Program-made: the position numbers and the translations under genes | The notes under the pieces: generated by a model | Told to the model about the DNA's origin: nothing | Database searches by the model: none | Seen by the model: the letters and a program-made list of their open reading frames with translations, nothing else | Assembly (NCBI RefSeq): GCF_001812805.1 | Contig: NZ_KV810485.1 | Coordinates: 41,130 to 105,129 of the forward strand | Source: Corynebacterium sp. HMSC078H07 | GTDB lineage: Bacteria > Actinomycetota > Actinomycetes > Mycobacteriales > Mycobacteriaceae | Direction: 5' to 3' | DNA length: 64,000 nt | Shown here: in pieces, positions 45,391 through 54,705 of the stretch | How the letters are laid out: every line of letters starts with the position of its first letter | How positions within the stretch are numbered: position 1 is the stretch's first letter

Positions 45391-46623
45391 CTACTTTCCG
45401 TGAGAAACCTCCGGTAGAGCGCGAGCTCGCCACGCACCGAGCAGACCAACGATAGCGAGGAAGAGGATAGCCGCGGACGGTCCCGCCAGCGCAATGACGG
45501 CTGAAATACCACCGACGATGAGGAGGATGACGCCCATCATCGTGTTCGCAGCACCGACGTAGCGGGTGCGCTTGTCCTCGCCAGCCATGTCCACGACATA
45601 CGTCTTGCGGGCCACACGAATACCGGCGTGTGCCAGGTTCACCAGGAAGAACCCTATGGGCAGAGCCCAAGCGCTTATCGACGCCGGCGCCCACGCTGCG
45701 CAGGCCACAATCGCCAGCAAGATGACCGCAGCACATCCCGCGGCCCAGGACATGACCAGGCGGGAAGACTTATCTGAGAGGACACCCGATACGCGCCCAC
45801 CCACCAGGCTGGCTAAACCGGAGGCGAGGACGAAGCCGCCGAGTCCGCTTAGCGCTTGGGAACCGATACTTTGGGAGAGCACAACAATAAAGGACGTCGA
45901 TAGCGCTGAAACCAAGAGCAGCGCACGGACGTTGACGAAGCTGCGGAAGCGGGCGTCCTGGGTATAAAGCTGCCATGTGTCTTTCCACCAGCTGGTGTTC
46001 ATGCCCTGCTGGCCGGTGTTGTCTGGCACGGGTTCATCAATGGTGCGAAACACCACTGCAGCGAGGAACCACGTGGCCGCACCGATAGCCAAGAGAACCG
46101 CAAGTCCCCAGCGAGGTAGCTCACCAAGGAAGGCCAGGATGCCACCTGTAACGAGCGTGACCGCACCACCTAACTGTGTTGCGCGGCCGGTGACCAGACC
46201 GCGGCTGCCCTTCGAAATGGTGCGGCCTTGCACGTCTTTGCCGGTGAGGGAACACAGTGCGCGCAGAAGCGCGAGCACAGCCAGGGCGAGGCAGACGACG
46301 AGGCCGAGGAGGGGGCCGTCGAGAAGCACCGCGGCCGCCGCAATGATCGCCGCACACCCGCCCTGACCCACAGAGCCCAGCAGCCACAGGCGCTTGCGCG
46401 CCGGATGCGAGGTGACCCACGGAGTAAGCGCTGCCTGCGGAAGCATCGAACCGGATTCCCGCAACGGCACGAGGAGGCCGGTGAAAAATCCCGGTACACC
46501 AGCAGCGCTAAAGAGCCAGGGCAGGACCGTCTTGCCAGACAGGAGCTGGTCGCCCACGCCCTGGAGGCCGTTAGACCACACAAACTTCCGGGCATTGGCG
46601 GATTCTTTCGCGGGGAGAGACAT
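45391..46623 (-). CDS. Major facilitator superfamily transporter
   Basis: Membrane protein of 410 residues with about twelve helices. The end of the first half contains KGSRGLVTGRATQLGG, a loop common to MFS exporters. No substrate signature is recognised. ATG at 46623 is preceded by TAAGAT with 7 bases between, so it is leaderless; the longer frame would cover the promoter and is rejected. It is divergent from the multicopper oxidase with 70 bases between the starts, so the two could share regulation, but copper transport is not shown. Confidence 0.8.
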   Translation of the reverse strand: MSLPAKESANARKFVWSNGLQGVGDQLLSGKTVLPWLFSAAGVPGFFTGLLVPLRESGSMLPQAALTPWVTSHPARKRLWLLGSVGQGGCAAIIAAAAVLLDGPLLGLVVCLALAVLALLRALCSLTGKDVQGRTISKGSRGLVTGRATQLGGAVTLVTGGILAFLGELPRWGLAVLLAIGAATWFLAAVVFRTIDEPVPDNTGQQGMNTSWWKDTWQLYTQDARFRSFVNVRALLLVSALSTSFIVVLSQSIGSQALSGLGGFVLASGLASLVGGRVSGVLSDKSSRLVMSWAAGCAAVILLAIVACAAWAPASISAWALPIGFFLVNLAHAGIRVARKTYVVDMAGEDKRTRYVGAANTMMGVILLIVGGISAVIALAGPSAAILFLAIVGLLGAWRARALPEVSHGK

Positions 46624-46632
46624 GACTGTGAT

Positions 46633-46665
46633 CTTAAGCCCGGCTAGGCCAATGCAAGGGCTAAG
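46633..46665. promoter_or_regulatory. Inverted repeat between the MFS and multicopper oxidase genes
   Basis: CTTAAGCCC and GGGCTAAG are inverted copies in the 70-base divergent region, overlapping the -10 of the MFS gene. It could be an operator for both genes; it does not match a copper-regulator box I know. Confidence 0.3.
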
Positions 46666-46693
46666 GTGTGCCTGACCACCTATCCTGGGATGC

Positions 46694-48322
46694 ATGTCTG
46701 TCACCGCGTCTCGCTCTGTGTCTCGCAGAGTTTTCGTTCAGGGCACCGTACTCACTGTTGCCGGGGCCTCCGTGGCTGGGCTCAGTGCCTGCTCGACATC
46801 CTCTGACCAGCCTGAGCCCCTCGGCTACGACGGTGAGCCCCGCGCCCTTCCCATCCCACCGGTGGAAGAGGGCACGATGGACGGTGACACCCGAGTCTTT
46901 AAGCTCACGGCCCAGGACGGCCACTCGGAGGTCCTCCCCGGCAAAGACCGCACACGGACATGGGGCTTCAACGGGCCCTTCCTGGGGCCGACGCTGCGTG
47001 CCCGCCGTGGGGATAAAATCCGTGCCGAAATCACCAATGACCTCATTGAAATGACCACGGTGCACTGGCACGGCATGCAGCTTCCGGCCTACTCCGATGG
47101 TGGCCCACATTCGCCGATTCAGGTCGGTGAAACGTGGAAGCCGGAGTGGGGCATCATTCAGCCTGCCGCCACGGTGTGGTATCACCCGCACCCGCACCTG
47201 GCCACGGCGACGCATGCCTACCGCGGCTTGGCAGGGATGTTCATCATCGACGATGACGTTTCTGACAGCCTCGACTTGCCGCACGAGTATGGCGTGGACG
47301 ATATCCCCGTGGTCATCATGGACGCTAAGTTCACAGAGGATGATCAGTTCGATGAGAAAAGCGACAACACCCTGGGCCTTTTAGGCACCACGCCGGTGGT
47401 CAACGGCATCACCAATGCCCGCTTTGAGGCCACGACGCGCCGGGTACGTCTGCGCCTGCTCAACGGTGCCTCCATGCGCTTTTACACACTTGAGGTAGGG
47501 GAGAAGCCCTTCCACGTGATTGCGACGGACGCCGGGCTTCTCGACGCCCCCGTGGAAGTCGACTCCCTCCTCCTCGGTCCCGGCGAGCGTGCCGAGGTCA
47601 TCGTGGACCTGGAGCCCGGCAAGGATATCCAGCTGCGCTCGGTTCCCCGCAAGGACAACTTCGGTGTGCCTACTGACGACAACGCCGCTGACTTCGGCTT
47701 CCGGGATTCCTTTGATTTACTCACCATTGTTGGCCCCGAAGAGTCCGCTCCGGAACCCGCGGCGCTGCCAGCCACGCTCGATCGCGCTGCGGGGGAGACC
47801 CCGTCCACTGTTGGCCTTACTGAGCGCGAGTTCATCCTCAACACCTTCATGATCAATGGTGAACAGATGGACATGGCTCGCGTCGATACCGTCATCGACG
47901 AGGATGCTCTGGAGCTGTGGACCGTCACCAACGAGAACTCCGACTGGCCGCACAACTTCCACATCCACAACGCCCGCTTCAAGGTCGTGGACTGGGACGG
48001 CGATGAGAAGATGAACGTCTTCAACTCCGGCTGGAAGGACATTGTCAATCTCCCGCCAAAGGCCACCGCGCGCCTGCTAGTGGAGTTTGGCCACTTCCCA
48101 GACAAGACCATCCCGTACATGTACCACTGCCACATGCTCCTGCATGAGGACCAAGGCATGATGGGGCAGTACGTCATCGTGGACAAGGGCGAGAAACCCG
48201 ACGTGCGCGTCAAACCGGGCGCCCTCGTCTTTGACAAGGACGCTTCCGGCCATGCTGGGCACGCCAGCCAAGTCGTGGACTCTTCGCGTAGTCCGTATGC
48301 GTCGCCGGAAGCGACGGCCTAG
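46694..48322 (+). CDS. Tat-exported multicopper oxidase
   Basis: Laccase/CueO-like oxidase of 542 residues, thought to oxidise Cu(I) or phenolic/metal substrates outside the cytoplasm. The signal has a twin-Arg motif (SRRVFVQ) and a lipobox-like LSAC after it, so a Tat-exported lipoprotein is likely. Copper ligands are complete: HWHG (about residue 124), HPHPH (about 163), HNFHIH (about 420) and HCHMLLHEDQGMM (about 477). A His-containing C-terminal stretch follows. ATG at 46694 follows TATCCT (46681-46686) with 7 bases between, leaderless. Copper resistance is the best inference. Confidence 0.93.
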   Translation: MSVTASRSVSRRVFVQGTVLTVAGASVAGLSACSTSSDQPEPLGYDGEPRALPIPPVEEGTMDGDTRVFKLTAQDGHSEVLPGKDRTRTWGFNGPFLGPTLRARRGDKIRAEITNDLIEMTTVHWHGMQLPAYSDGGPHSPIQVGETWKPEWGIIQPAATVWYHPHPHLATATHAYRGLAGMFIIDDDVSDSLDLPHEYGVDDIPVVIMDAKFTEDDQFDEKSDNTLGLLGTTPVVNGITNARFEATTRRVRLRLLNGASMRFYTLEVGEKPFHVIATDAGLLDAPVEVDSLLLGPGERAEVIVDLEPGKDIQLRSVPRKDNFGVPTDDNAADFGFRDSFDLLTIVGPEESAPEPAALPATLDRAAGETPSTVGLTEREFILNTFMINGEQMDMARVDTVIDEDALELWTVTNENSDWPHNFHIHNARFKVVDWDGDEKMNVFNSGWKDIVNLPPKATARLLVEFGHFPDKTIPYMYHCHMLLHEDQGMMGQYVIVDKGEKPDVRVKPGALVFDKDASGHAGHASQVVDSSRSPYASPEATA

Positions 48323-48396
48323 GCACGAGGCAAATCAGGGTTTCAGCAGCTTGAGGATGTGCTTGTTAGCTGAGGCCGGTTTCGTCGCCATGTGTG

Positions 48397-49161
48397 CTAG
48401 TTGCGCACGTCGATGGAAACAATCCTGTTTCCAATTGTGTGGTCACTGCAGTCATCGTATGCGAAAGCTACGGGGGTGAAATCGCCAGGAACCTCAAATA
48501 CCCAGGTGTATGGCGTGGAGAACCCTGGGCCGATGGAGTTACCCTGCACATCCCGATTGGCTTGAACCCGCCAGTGGTCATCGAGAGGGGTGTACATCCG
48601 TCCTTCTTGGTCAGCAATCCAGGCGAATAAGCTGAAGTCTGCGGTAAACGGAGTTTTCCCTTCATTGGAGACTGTTCCGGAAACGATGACGAATTGCGCG
48701 CCTTCGTTCCTAGGGCCTTCAATGAGTGTATCCGGTGCGCCGGGAACGAAGTCTTCGCGTCTAAGTTCCACTGAGGGAGCGAGGGTTACGGAATCGATGA
48801 TGACCTTCTCGTTTCCGCTCACGGCCGGTTCGCCAAGCTTGGGGAGATCGTCGAGGGATTGACCTTCGGTGCTGCCATCTTGTGTGTTTGGGCTGTCGGC
48901 GTTGCTCACCTCGCCTGACTGTGAGGATTCTGGTTCTGAAGGAGTTGCGGAAACTTGCTCCGGTTCAGAGCCGATGAAAGCGAAGGTGGCACCTGCACCC
49001 ACCGCTCCGCCGACTAGAGCGGCAACGGCAACCATCCACCACGCAGCTTTTGGGGGCTTGGGCCGGGCTGACGTCTTAGAATCAACTGGCTGTGCTGCGT
49101 TAGAGAACGGGTTCGAACCTGGTGTTTGTTGAGGCTGTTGCTGCGCATCGTTAGGGAGCAT
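48397..49161 (-). CDS. Membrane-anchored DUF4352-like protein
   Basis: Protein of 254 residues with a short Gln/Pro-rich cytoplasmic N-terminus, one membrane helix (about residues 41-63) and an exported part. A Ser/Glu/Pro-rich linker leads to a C-terminal beta domain (about 125-254) resembling DUF4352/telokin-like immunoglobulin folds (FVIVSGTVSNEGKTPFT). The ATG at 49161 has AAGG 7 bases upstream; upstream alternative residues are discarded. Function unknown, and no operon partner. Confidence 0.75.
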   Translation of the reverse strand: MLPNDAQQQPQQTPGSNPFSNAAQPVDSKTSARPKPPKAAWWMVAVAALVGGAVGAGATFAFIGSEPEQVSATPSEPESSQSGEVSNADSPNTQDGSTEGQSLDDLPKLGEPAVSGNEKVIIDSVTLAPSVELRREDFVPGAPDTLIEGPRNEGAQFVIVSGTVSNEGKTPFTADFSLFAWIADQEGRMYTPLDDHWRVQANRDVQGNSIGPGFSTPYTWVFEVPGDFTPVAFAYDDCSDHTIGNRIVSIDVRN

Positions 49162-49395
49162 GATTGACCTTAAGAGAGAAGAGTGAACGAATTCGTAACA
49201 GTGTAAACCCACAGCACTGTGTTTCCACTATCAGAGCATCAGTGTGTATCACAGAAATGGTTGGGCCCGGCTTCTACAAAAGTGCAGATCTACTGGTCGT
49301 CGCAAAGCAGTGCATTAGCGGTTGAAGCCGACCTCTTGCGCGATTGCATTTCCAGGGCGTCCAAGGGTTCTATCCCTGTGTGCTACCCTCCCTAG

Positions 49396-49467
49396 TGAGA
49401 GCGTCAACGTAGGTTGGCGCATTATCCCCCGCGGCCCCAAGCTTAGCGCTTGGGGTCGTTGCTTTCC
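49396..49467 (+). ncRNA. Candidate small structured RNA
   Basis: In a 367-base region without a gene (49162-49528), two stem-loops follow a possible extended -10 (TGCTACCCT, 49381-49389). Hairpin 1 is GCGTCAAC-GTAG-GTTGGCGC (8 bp, one G-U pair). A C-rich linker follows, then CCCCAAGC-TTAGC-GCTTGGGG, ending near GCTTTCC. The second hairpin looks like a terminator. The neighbouring TRIC gene has its own leaderless promoter, so this would be an independent RNA. No known RNA family is recognised. Confidence 0.35.
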
Positions 49468-49528
49468 TCAGATTTGCGACTCCCAATAGAGGCCTCGGAG
49501 CCTTATCCGTGCGCTAGGGTCAGTAAAT

Positions 49529-50281
49529 GTGATTCAGGACATCGACCCGCTCATTCAATCCCTGTACCAAGTCTTTGACCTCATCGGAGTGGTACTCAAC
49601 GGCATCATTGGCGGCACGATTGCGCGCCGCAGGGAATTCGACATCATTGGCTTTGTTTTCCTCGCGCTCTTTTCGGCGCTGGCGGGCGGCATGATCCGTG
49701 ACATGCTGATTTCTAGTGGCCCAGCAGCAGCGATCTCCGACCCGCTGTATCTCACGCTCGCGTGCGTAGGCGCTCTCAGTGCGTTCTTGATTGACTTGAA
49801 GGGCAAGGCATGGGAGATCTTTCTTGAGCACGCGGATGCTGTCATTTTGGGCGTGTGGTGCACCACTGGCTGTGTGAAGGCACTGGCATATGGAATGCCG
49901 TTTATCGCCTGCGTTTTCTTAGGTGTCCTGACCGCAGTAGGCGGTGGCATGGTGCGCGATGTGGCCTCCGGAATGATTCCTTCAGTCTTTGGCGGAAGCC
50001 CGCTCTATGCGGTGCCGGCAGTGCTTACCGGAATCGTGATGGCGTCCTTCGCGCACTTCGACAAGTTCGCCCTCGGCATGATTATTTCGCCCATTGTTGG
50101 ATGCGGCTTGGCCATCCTGGCCTACTGGCGTGGATGGGTACTTCCGCGAGCCGGGATAGCTCCTCTCAACTACACCGCCGCACAGGTGGCGTCGATTGCG
50201 AAGAAGGCGGAGCTGAAGGGCTTTCGCCGTGGAAGTAAAAAACACAAAAAGCTTCCCCACCAGGACTCGAACCTAGAATGA
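49529..50281 (+). CDS. TRIC-type cation channel, UPF0126 (YicG-like)
   Basis: Membrane protein of 250 residues with two copies of the UPF0126 unit (about residues 15-90 and 100-185), each carrying a GG.IRD/GG.VRD motif. This is the layout of bacterial trimeric intracellular cation channels, thought to pass potassium. GTG at 49529 follows TAGGGT (49515-49520) with 8 bases between, a leaderless pattern. Its last 30 bases (residues KLPHQDSNLE) lie inside the antisense tRNA-Gln gene, so the C-terminal tail is accidental sequence. Confidence 0.88.
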   Translation: MIQDIDPLIQSLYQVFDLIGVVLNGIIGGTIARRREFDIIGFVFLALFSALAGGMIRDMLISSGPAAAISDPLYLTLACVGALSAFLIDLKGKAWEIFLEHADAVILGVWCTTGCVKALAYGMPFIACVFLGVLTAVGGGMVRDVASGMIPSVFGGSPLYAVPAVLTGIVMASFAHFDKFALGMIISPIVGCGLAILAYWRGWVLPRAGIAPLNYTAAQVASIAKKAELKGFRRGSKKHKKLPHQDSNLE

Positions 50282-50323
50282 CGGTACCAAAAACCGTAGT
50301 GTTGCCGATTACACCATGGGGAA
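50252..50323 (-). tRNA. tRNA-Gln (anticodon UUG)
   Basis: 72-base cloverleaf on the minus strand: acceptor TTCCCCA/TGGGGAA, anticodon stem ACGGT/ACCGT with loop TTTTGGT (anticodon TTG), and T arm around TTCGAGT. Discriminator G at the 3' end (c50252 on the plus strand); CCA is not encoded. It overlaps the 3' end of the convergent TRIC-type gene by 30 bases. Confidence 0.95.
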
Positions 50324-50445
50324 ACAGCGCACACGTTATGAGCGCTGGAGGACATGTTACCTGACGGGGGTCCGAGAGTCCTAAACACATGCCAGCTTTA
50401 GCCGGGAGTGCGGGTCATGTCCGGTGGGGGAGATAGAGTAGGAGC

Positions 50446-51054
50446 ATGGTTCGACAAAGGATGACCGGCCGTGAGCGCCGTGAACAGTTGATTTCCATTG
50501 GCCGGGCGGCCTTCGCGGAGCTCGGCTTCGATGGCGCCAGCGTAGAGGAGATCGCCGCGCGCGCAGGTGTGTCCAAGCCGGTGGTGTACGAGCACTTCGG
50601 TGGCAAGGAAGGCCTCTACGCAGTGGTCATTGACCGTGAACTGGTGGCCTTGGAAAAGGTGGTCACTGAGTCCTTGCAGGAGGGCTCTTGGCGCGAGCGC
50701 ATCGAGCGCGGCGTGGTGGCGCTGTTGACCTATGTGGAAGAGGAGACTGATGGCTTCCTCATCCTGGTGCGTGATTCCAAACCCGGTGATGAGCGTAGTT
50801 TCTCCACGCTGCTCAATACTGCGGTGAACCAGATTGCCCACATTTTGGGAGAGGCCTTTGAACACCGTGGGCTCGACCCTGAGCTTGCGGTGCTCTACGG
50901 CCAGGCGTTGGTGGGCATGGTGGCTACCACGGCCCAATGGTGGCTGGATGAGCGCGAGCCTTCCCGCGAGACGGTTGCCGCGCACATCGTGAACTTGTGC
51001 TGGAATGGCCTGGCCGGAATGGAAGCTGCACCGAAGTTGAAGGGAGATGAGTAG
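50446..51054 (+). CDS. TetR-family transcriptional regulator
   Basis: Regulator of 202 residues with a TetR helix-turn-helix at about residues 14-60 (AFAELGFDGASVEEIAARAGVSKPVVYEHFGGKEGLY). The ligand domain is not assignable. ATG at 50446 follows TAGAGT (50434-50439) with 6 bases between, again leaderless. It ends directly before mfd (stop and GTG adjacent), an arrangement conserved with the TetR gene upstream of mfd in M. tuberculosis, so translation is coupled. Why a TetR regulator is joined to the repair gene is not known. Confidence 0.92.
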   Translation: MVRQRMTGRERREQLISIGRAAFAELGFDGASVEEIAARAGVSKPVVYEHFGGKEGLYAVVIDRELVALEKVVTESLQEGSWRERIERGVVALLTYVEEETDGFLILVRDSKPGDERSFSTLLNTAVNQIAHILGEAFEHRGLDPELAVLYGQALVGMVATTAQWWLDEREPSRETVAAHIVNLCWNGLAGMEAAPKLKGDE

Positions 51055-54000
51055 GTGGCAACTCCGATGCTGGGAGGGCTACTCAAGGTAGCTGCCTCCG
51101 ATCCCAAACTGAAAGGCCTTGCCTCCCAGGTAGGTACGCAGTCACTACATATAACGGGCATCGACCAGGCCCGTCCCTGGGCTCTTGGCACCCTGGCGCA
51201 CCATGCGCCTGTTCTCGTTGTGGCAGCGTCGGGGCGCGAGGCCGAGGATCTCAGGGCGGAGCTCACCGCGTTGTTGGGAGATAAGGTGGCGTATTTCCCC
51301 GCATGGGAAACGCTGCCTCATGAGCGGCTCTCGCCGGCCCCGGATATCGTCGGCAAGCGCGCCCAAGTCCTCGACCTAGTTGGTGCGGGCAAGGCCCAGG
51401 TCGTGGTGACCTCAGCGCGCGGATACTGCCAGCCCATCCTCAGCAAGGTGGAGGGCCGTGCGCCGATTTTCCTCAAAGAAGAGGCGGAACACGAGTTTTC
51501 TCATATCGTCTCTGAATTGGAGTTTCGCGCGTATAAACACGTCGATATGGTGGCGAAGCGCGGAGAGTACGCGACGCGCGGCGGCATCCTCGATATTTTT
51601 CCCACGACGTCCGATTACCCGGTGCGTGTGGAGTTTTGGGGCGATGAGATTACGGATATTCGCCAATTCTCCGTAGCGGACCAGCGAGCTATTCAGGAGA
51701 TTGAGGTCGGGGAGGTCGCCATCTACCCTGCGCGCGAGCTTCCCATCACCAACGAGGTGGCCGCACGGGCTCGTGACCTAGCACAGAAGTTTGGCGGCAA
51801 TGCGGCACTGGCTGAGCTGCTTACAAAGGTCGGTGAACACATCCCGGCCGAAGGTATGGAGGCGCTGCTCGCCGTGCTTGCCGATGCCCCCTTTGTCACC
51901 CTCCCCGAACTCCTCCCCACCGGAACGCACGTGCTCCTCGTGGCACCGGAGAAGATCCGCACCCGTATCGCAGACTTGGAATCCACTGACGCCGAGTTCT
52001 TGGCTGCTGGCTGGGAAGCCGCCGCCATGGGCGCGGACGGCCCGTTGGCCGCAGAGGGGCTGGACACGGAGGCGTCGAGTTATCGCTCCTATGAGTCTTT
52101 GGAGGCCACGTGCGCGCAGATTGAGGCTCCCCTGTGGACTTTTGCGCCCCCAGGTATGTTTGCCGCTGCGGAATCGGAGACCCTGCCGCTCGACTACGAG
52201 CCTGGCCCCACACCGCGTGGCGATATTGAGCAGATTGACGCCATGATGGCGCAGCTGTTGGCCCACACCACCGCGGGTGGGCGGGCAGCTTTCATCGCTC
52301 CTGCCCAGGGCGCTATCAAGCGCATGGTGGAGCGTTTCGCGGAGAAGGGGATTCCCACCAAGGTTGCTACGCCTGGATGGGAGCCTAGCCCTGGTGAAGT
52401 CACGCTCTATCAAGCGCTGAGCCATGCTGGTCTGGTTTTCCCCAAGGTACGCAAGCTTAAGGACGCTGAAGCGCTTCCGCTTGTTGTGGTGACTGAAACG
52501 GACCTGACGGGTAACCGCGTGGGCGATATTGCGGGCGCTAAACGTCGCCCAGCAAAGCGCCGCAACCGCGTTGATCCGCTAGCACTTAAGCAGGGCGACT
52601 ACGTGGTGCATGAAACACATGGCATCGGCAAATTCCTCAAGATGGCCGAGCGCACCATCCAGACCGGTGACGAGACCTCGCGCCGCGAGTACATCGTCCT
52701 CGAATACGCCGCGTCCAAGCGCGGTCAGCCCGCCGACCAGCTCTGGGTCCCCATGGACTCGCTGGATCTGCTGAGCAAGTACACCGGTGGTGAGGCGCCA
52801 ACGCTGTCCAAGATGGGCGGCTCGGATTGGAAGAACACCAAGAAGAAGGCGCGCGCTGCCGTCCGCGAAATCGCTGGCGAGCTGGTAGAACTCTACGCCA
52901 AGCGCCAAGCCGCACCCGGTCACCAATTTGGGCCCGATACGCCGTGGCAGGCGGAGATGGAGGATAACTTCCCCTTCGTCGAAACCGAAGACCAGATGCT
53001 GGCCATTGATGCCGTCAAGGAAGACATGGAATCTACGGTGCCGATGGACCGCGTCGTTGTCGGTGACGTGGGCTATGGCAAGACTGAGGTGGCGGTGCGC
53101 GCTGCCTTCAAGGCAGTCCAAGACGGCAAGCAGGTCGCAGTCCTCGTGCCCACCACGCTGCTGGCCCAGCAGCACGCCGATACATTCCGCGAGCGCATGC
53201 AAGGCTTCCCCGTAGACATCGAGGTGCTCTCGCGCTTTACCTCGGCCAAGGAATCCAAGGAGATCCTGGCTGGCTTGGCGGATGGTTCCGTGGACATCGT
53301 CATCGGTACCCACCGCCTGCTGCAGACAGGCGTGCAGTGGAAGAACCTGGGCCTCATCGTGGTGGATGAGGAGCAGCGCTTCGGCGTGGAGCACAAGGAA
53401 CACATCAAGGCCCTCAAGGCGAGTGTGGACGTGCTCACCATGTCTGCAACTCCGATTCCCCGCACCTTGGAGATGTCCATGGCGGGCATCCGCGAGATGT
53501 CCACCATCTTGACTCCGCCAGAGGACCGCCATCCAGTCTTGACCTATGTGGGTGCCTACGAAGATAAGCAGGTCGCTGCTGCAATTCGCCGCGAGTTACT
53601 GCGTGACGGTCAGGTCTTCTTCATTCACAACAAGGTCGCGGACATTGAGAAGAAGGCCCGTGAGCTGCGTGATCTCGTGCCAGAAGCCCGCATCGTGGTG
53701 GCCCACGGACAGATGAACGAAGAGGTTCTCGAGCAGACCGTCCAGGGCTTCTGGGACCGCGAGTTCGACGTGCTGGTCTGTACCACCATCGTGGAAACAG
53801 GCCTGGACATCGCCAATGCGAATACCCTCATCGTGGAAAACGCCCATCACATGGGCCTATCCCAGCTGCACCAGCTGCGTGGGCGCGTGGGCCGCTCTCG
53901 CGAGCGAGGCTATGCCTACTTCCTCTACCCGAAGGGCGCTACGCTCACTGAAACCTCCTACGACCGCCTAGCCACCATTGCCCAGAACAATGATCTGGGC

Positions 54001-54705
54001 GCAGGTATGGCCGTGGCCATGAAGGATCTGGAGATGCGAGGGGCCGGCAACGTGCTCGGAGCTGAGCAATCCGGCCACATCGCTGGCGTGGGCTTTGACC
54101 TCTACGTCCGGCTCGTGGGCGAGGCTGTGGAGACCTTTAAGGCGCTTGCTAGGGGAGAAGCCCCGATCGTCACGGACGAAGGACCGAAGGAAATCCGCAT
54201 TGACTTGCCTGTCGACGCCCACATTCCAGAGTCCTACATCAACTCCGAACGCCTGCGCCTTGAGGTCTACCGCAAGTTGGCGGCCTCCAAAGACAATGCG
54301 GACCTCCAGAACACCGTGGAGGAGATGGAGGACCGCTACGGTCCCGTTCCGGAGCCGGTGCAACGCCTTCTGGCTGTGGCTCGCTTGCGCCACCTGGCGC
54401 GCCGGGCTGGTGTCGCCGACATTACGGTGCAGGGAACCCGCATCAAGGTCCACCCGGTGGAGCTCGCGGATTCAAAGCAAGTGCGCCTCAAGCGCCTCTT
54501 CCCAGGCTCCAACTACCGTGCGGCCGCCAAGGCCATCCAGCTCAACTTCCCCAAGGCCGGACGCAACGTCACAGACCCCAAGCTGCGTGACGTTGAACTT
54601 CTCCAGTGGATGGCAGATTTCCTAGCATCGATGTTTGAGCTCGAGCGAATCGACGTCAGCGGTGCTAAGACGAAGAAGAACGTCATTAGCGTAGGAGAAA
54701 AGTAA
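51055..54705 (+). CDS. mfd: Transcription-repair coupling factor Mfd
   Basis: Displaces stalled RNA polymerase and recruits the UvrABC nuclease. The 1216-residue protein has the UvrB-like N-terminal domains, the RNA-polymerase interaction domain (about 510-580), a superfamily-2 translocase with Walker A GDVGYGKTE (about 675) and DEEQ box, and a C-terminal UvrA-binding domain. GTG start at 51055, immediately after the tetR stop. A small membrane-protein gene overlaps its stop. The chain tetR-mfd-ORF160 is one transcript by spacing. Confidence 0.97.
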   Translation: MATPMLGGLLKVAASDPKLKGLASQVGTQSLHITGIDQARPWALGTLAHHAPVLVVAASGREAEDLRAELTALLGDKVAYFPAWETLPHERLSPAPDIVGKRAQVLDLVGAGKAQVVVTSARGYCQPILSKVEGRAPIFLKEEAEHEFSHIVSELEFRAYKHVDMVAKRGEYATRGGILDIFPTTSDYPVRVEFWGDEITDIRQFSVADQRAIQEIEVGEVAIYPARELPITNEVAARARDLAQKFGGNAALAELLTKVGEHIPAEGMEALLAVLADAPFVTLPELLPTGTHVLLVAPEKIRTRIADLESTDAEFLAAGWEAAAMGADGPLAAEGLDTEASSYRSYESLEATCAQIEAPLWTFAPPGMFAAAESETLPLDYEPGPTPRGDIEQIDAMMAQLLAHTTAGGRAAFIAPAQGAIKRMVERFAEKGIPTKVATPGWEPSPGEVTLYQALSHAGLVFPKVRKLKDAEALPLVVVTETDLTGNRVGDIAGAKRRPAKRRNRVDPLALKQGDYVVHETHGIGKFLKMAERTIQTGDETSRREYIVLEYAASKRGQPADQLWVPMDSLDLLSKYTGGEAPTLSKMGGSDWKNTKKKARAAVREIAGELVELYAKRQAAPGHQFGPDTPWQAEMEDNFPFVETEDQMLAIDAVKEDMESTVPMDRVVVGDVGYGKTEVAVRAAFKAVQDGKQVAVLVPTTLLAQQHADTFRERMQGFPVDIEVLSRFTSAKESKEILAGLADGSVDIVIGTHRLLQTGVQWKNLGLIVVDEEQRFGVEHKEHIKALKASVDVLTMSATPIPRTLEMSMAGIREMSTILTPPEDRHPVLTYVGAYEDKQVAAAIRRELLRDGQVFFIHNKVADIEKKARELRDLVPEARIVVAHGQMNEEVLEQTVQGFWDREFDVLVCTTIVETGLDIANANTLIVENAHHMGLSQLHQLRGRVGRSRERGYAYFLYPKGATLTETSYDRLATIAQNNDLGAGMAVAMKDLEMRGAGNVLGAEQSGHIAGVGFDLYVRLVGEAVETFKALARGEAPIVTDEGPKEIRIDLPVDAHIPESYINSERLRLEVYRKLAASKDNADLQNTVEEMEDRYGPVPEPVQRLLAVARLRHLARRAGVADITVQGTRIKVHPVELADSKQVRLKRLFPGSNYRAAAKAIQLNFPKAGRNVTDPKLRDVELLQWMADFLASMFELERIDVSGAKTKKNVISVGEK

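Noticed and set aside
49396..49467. Assignment of the two-hairpin RNA to the 6C RNA family
   Set aside because: The C-run is in the linker between the hairpins, not in both loops as that family requires.
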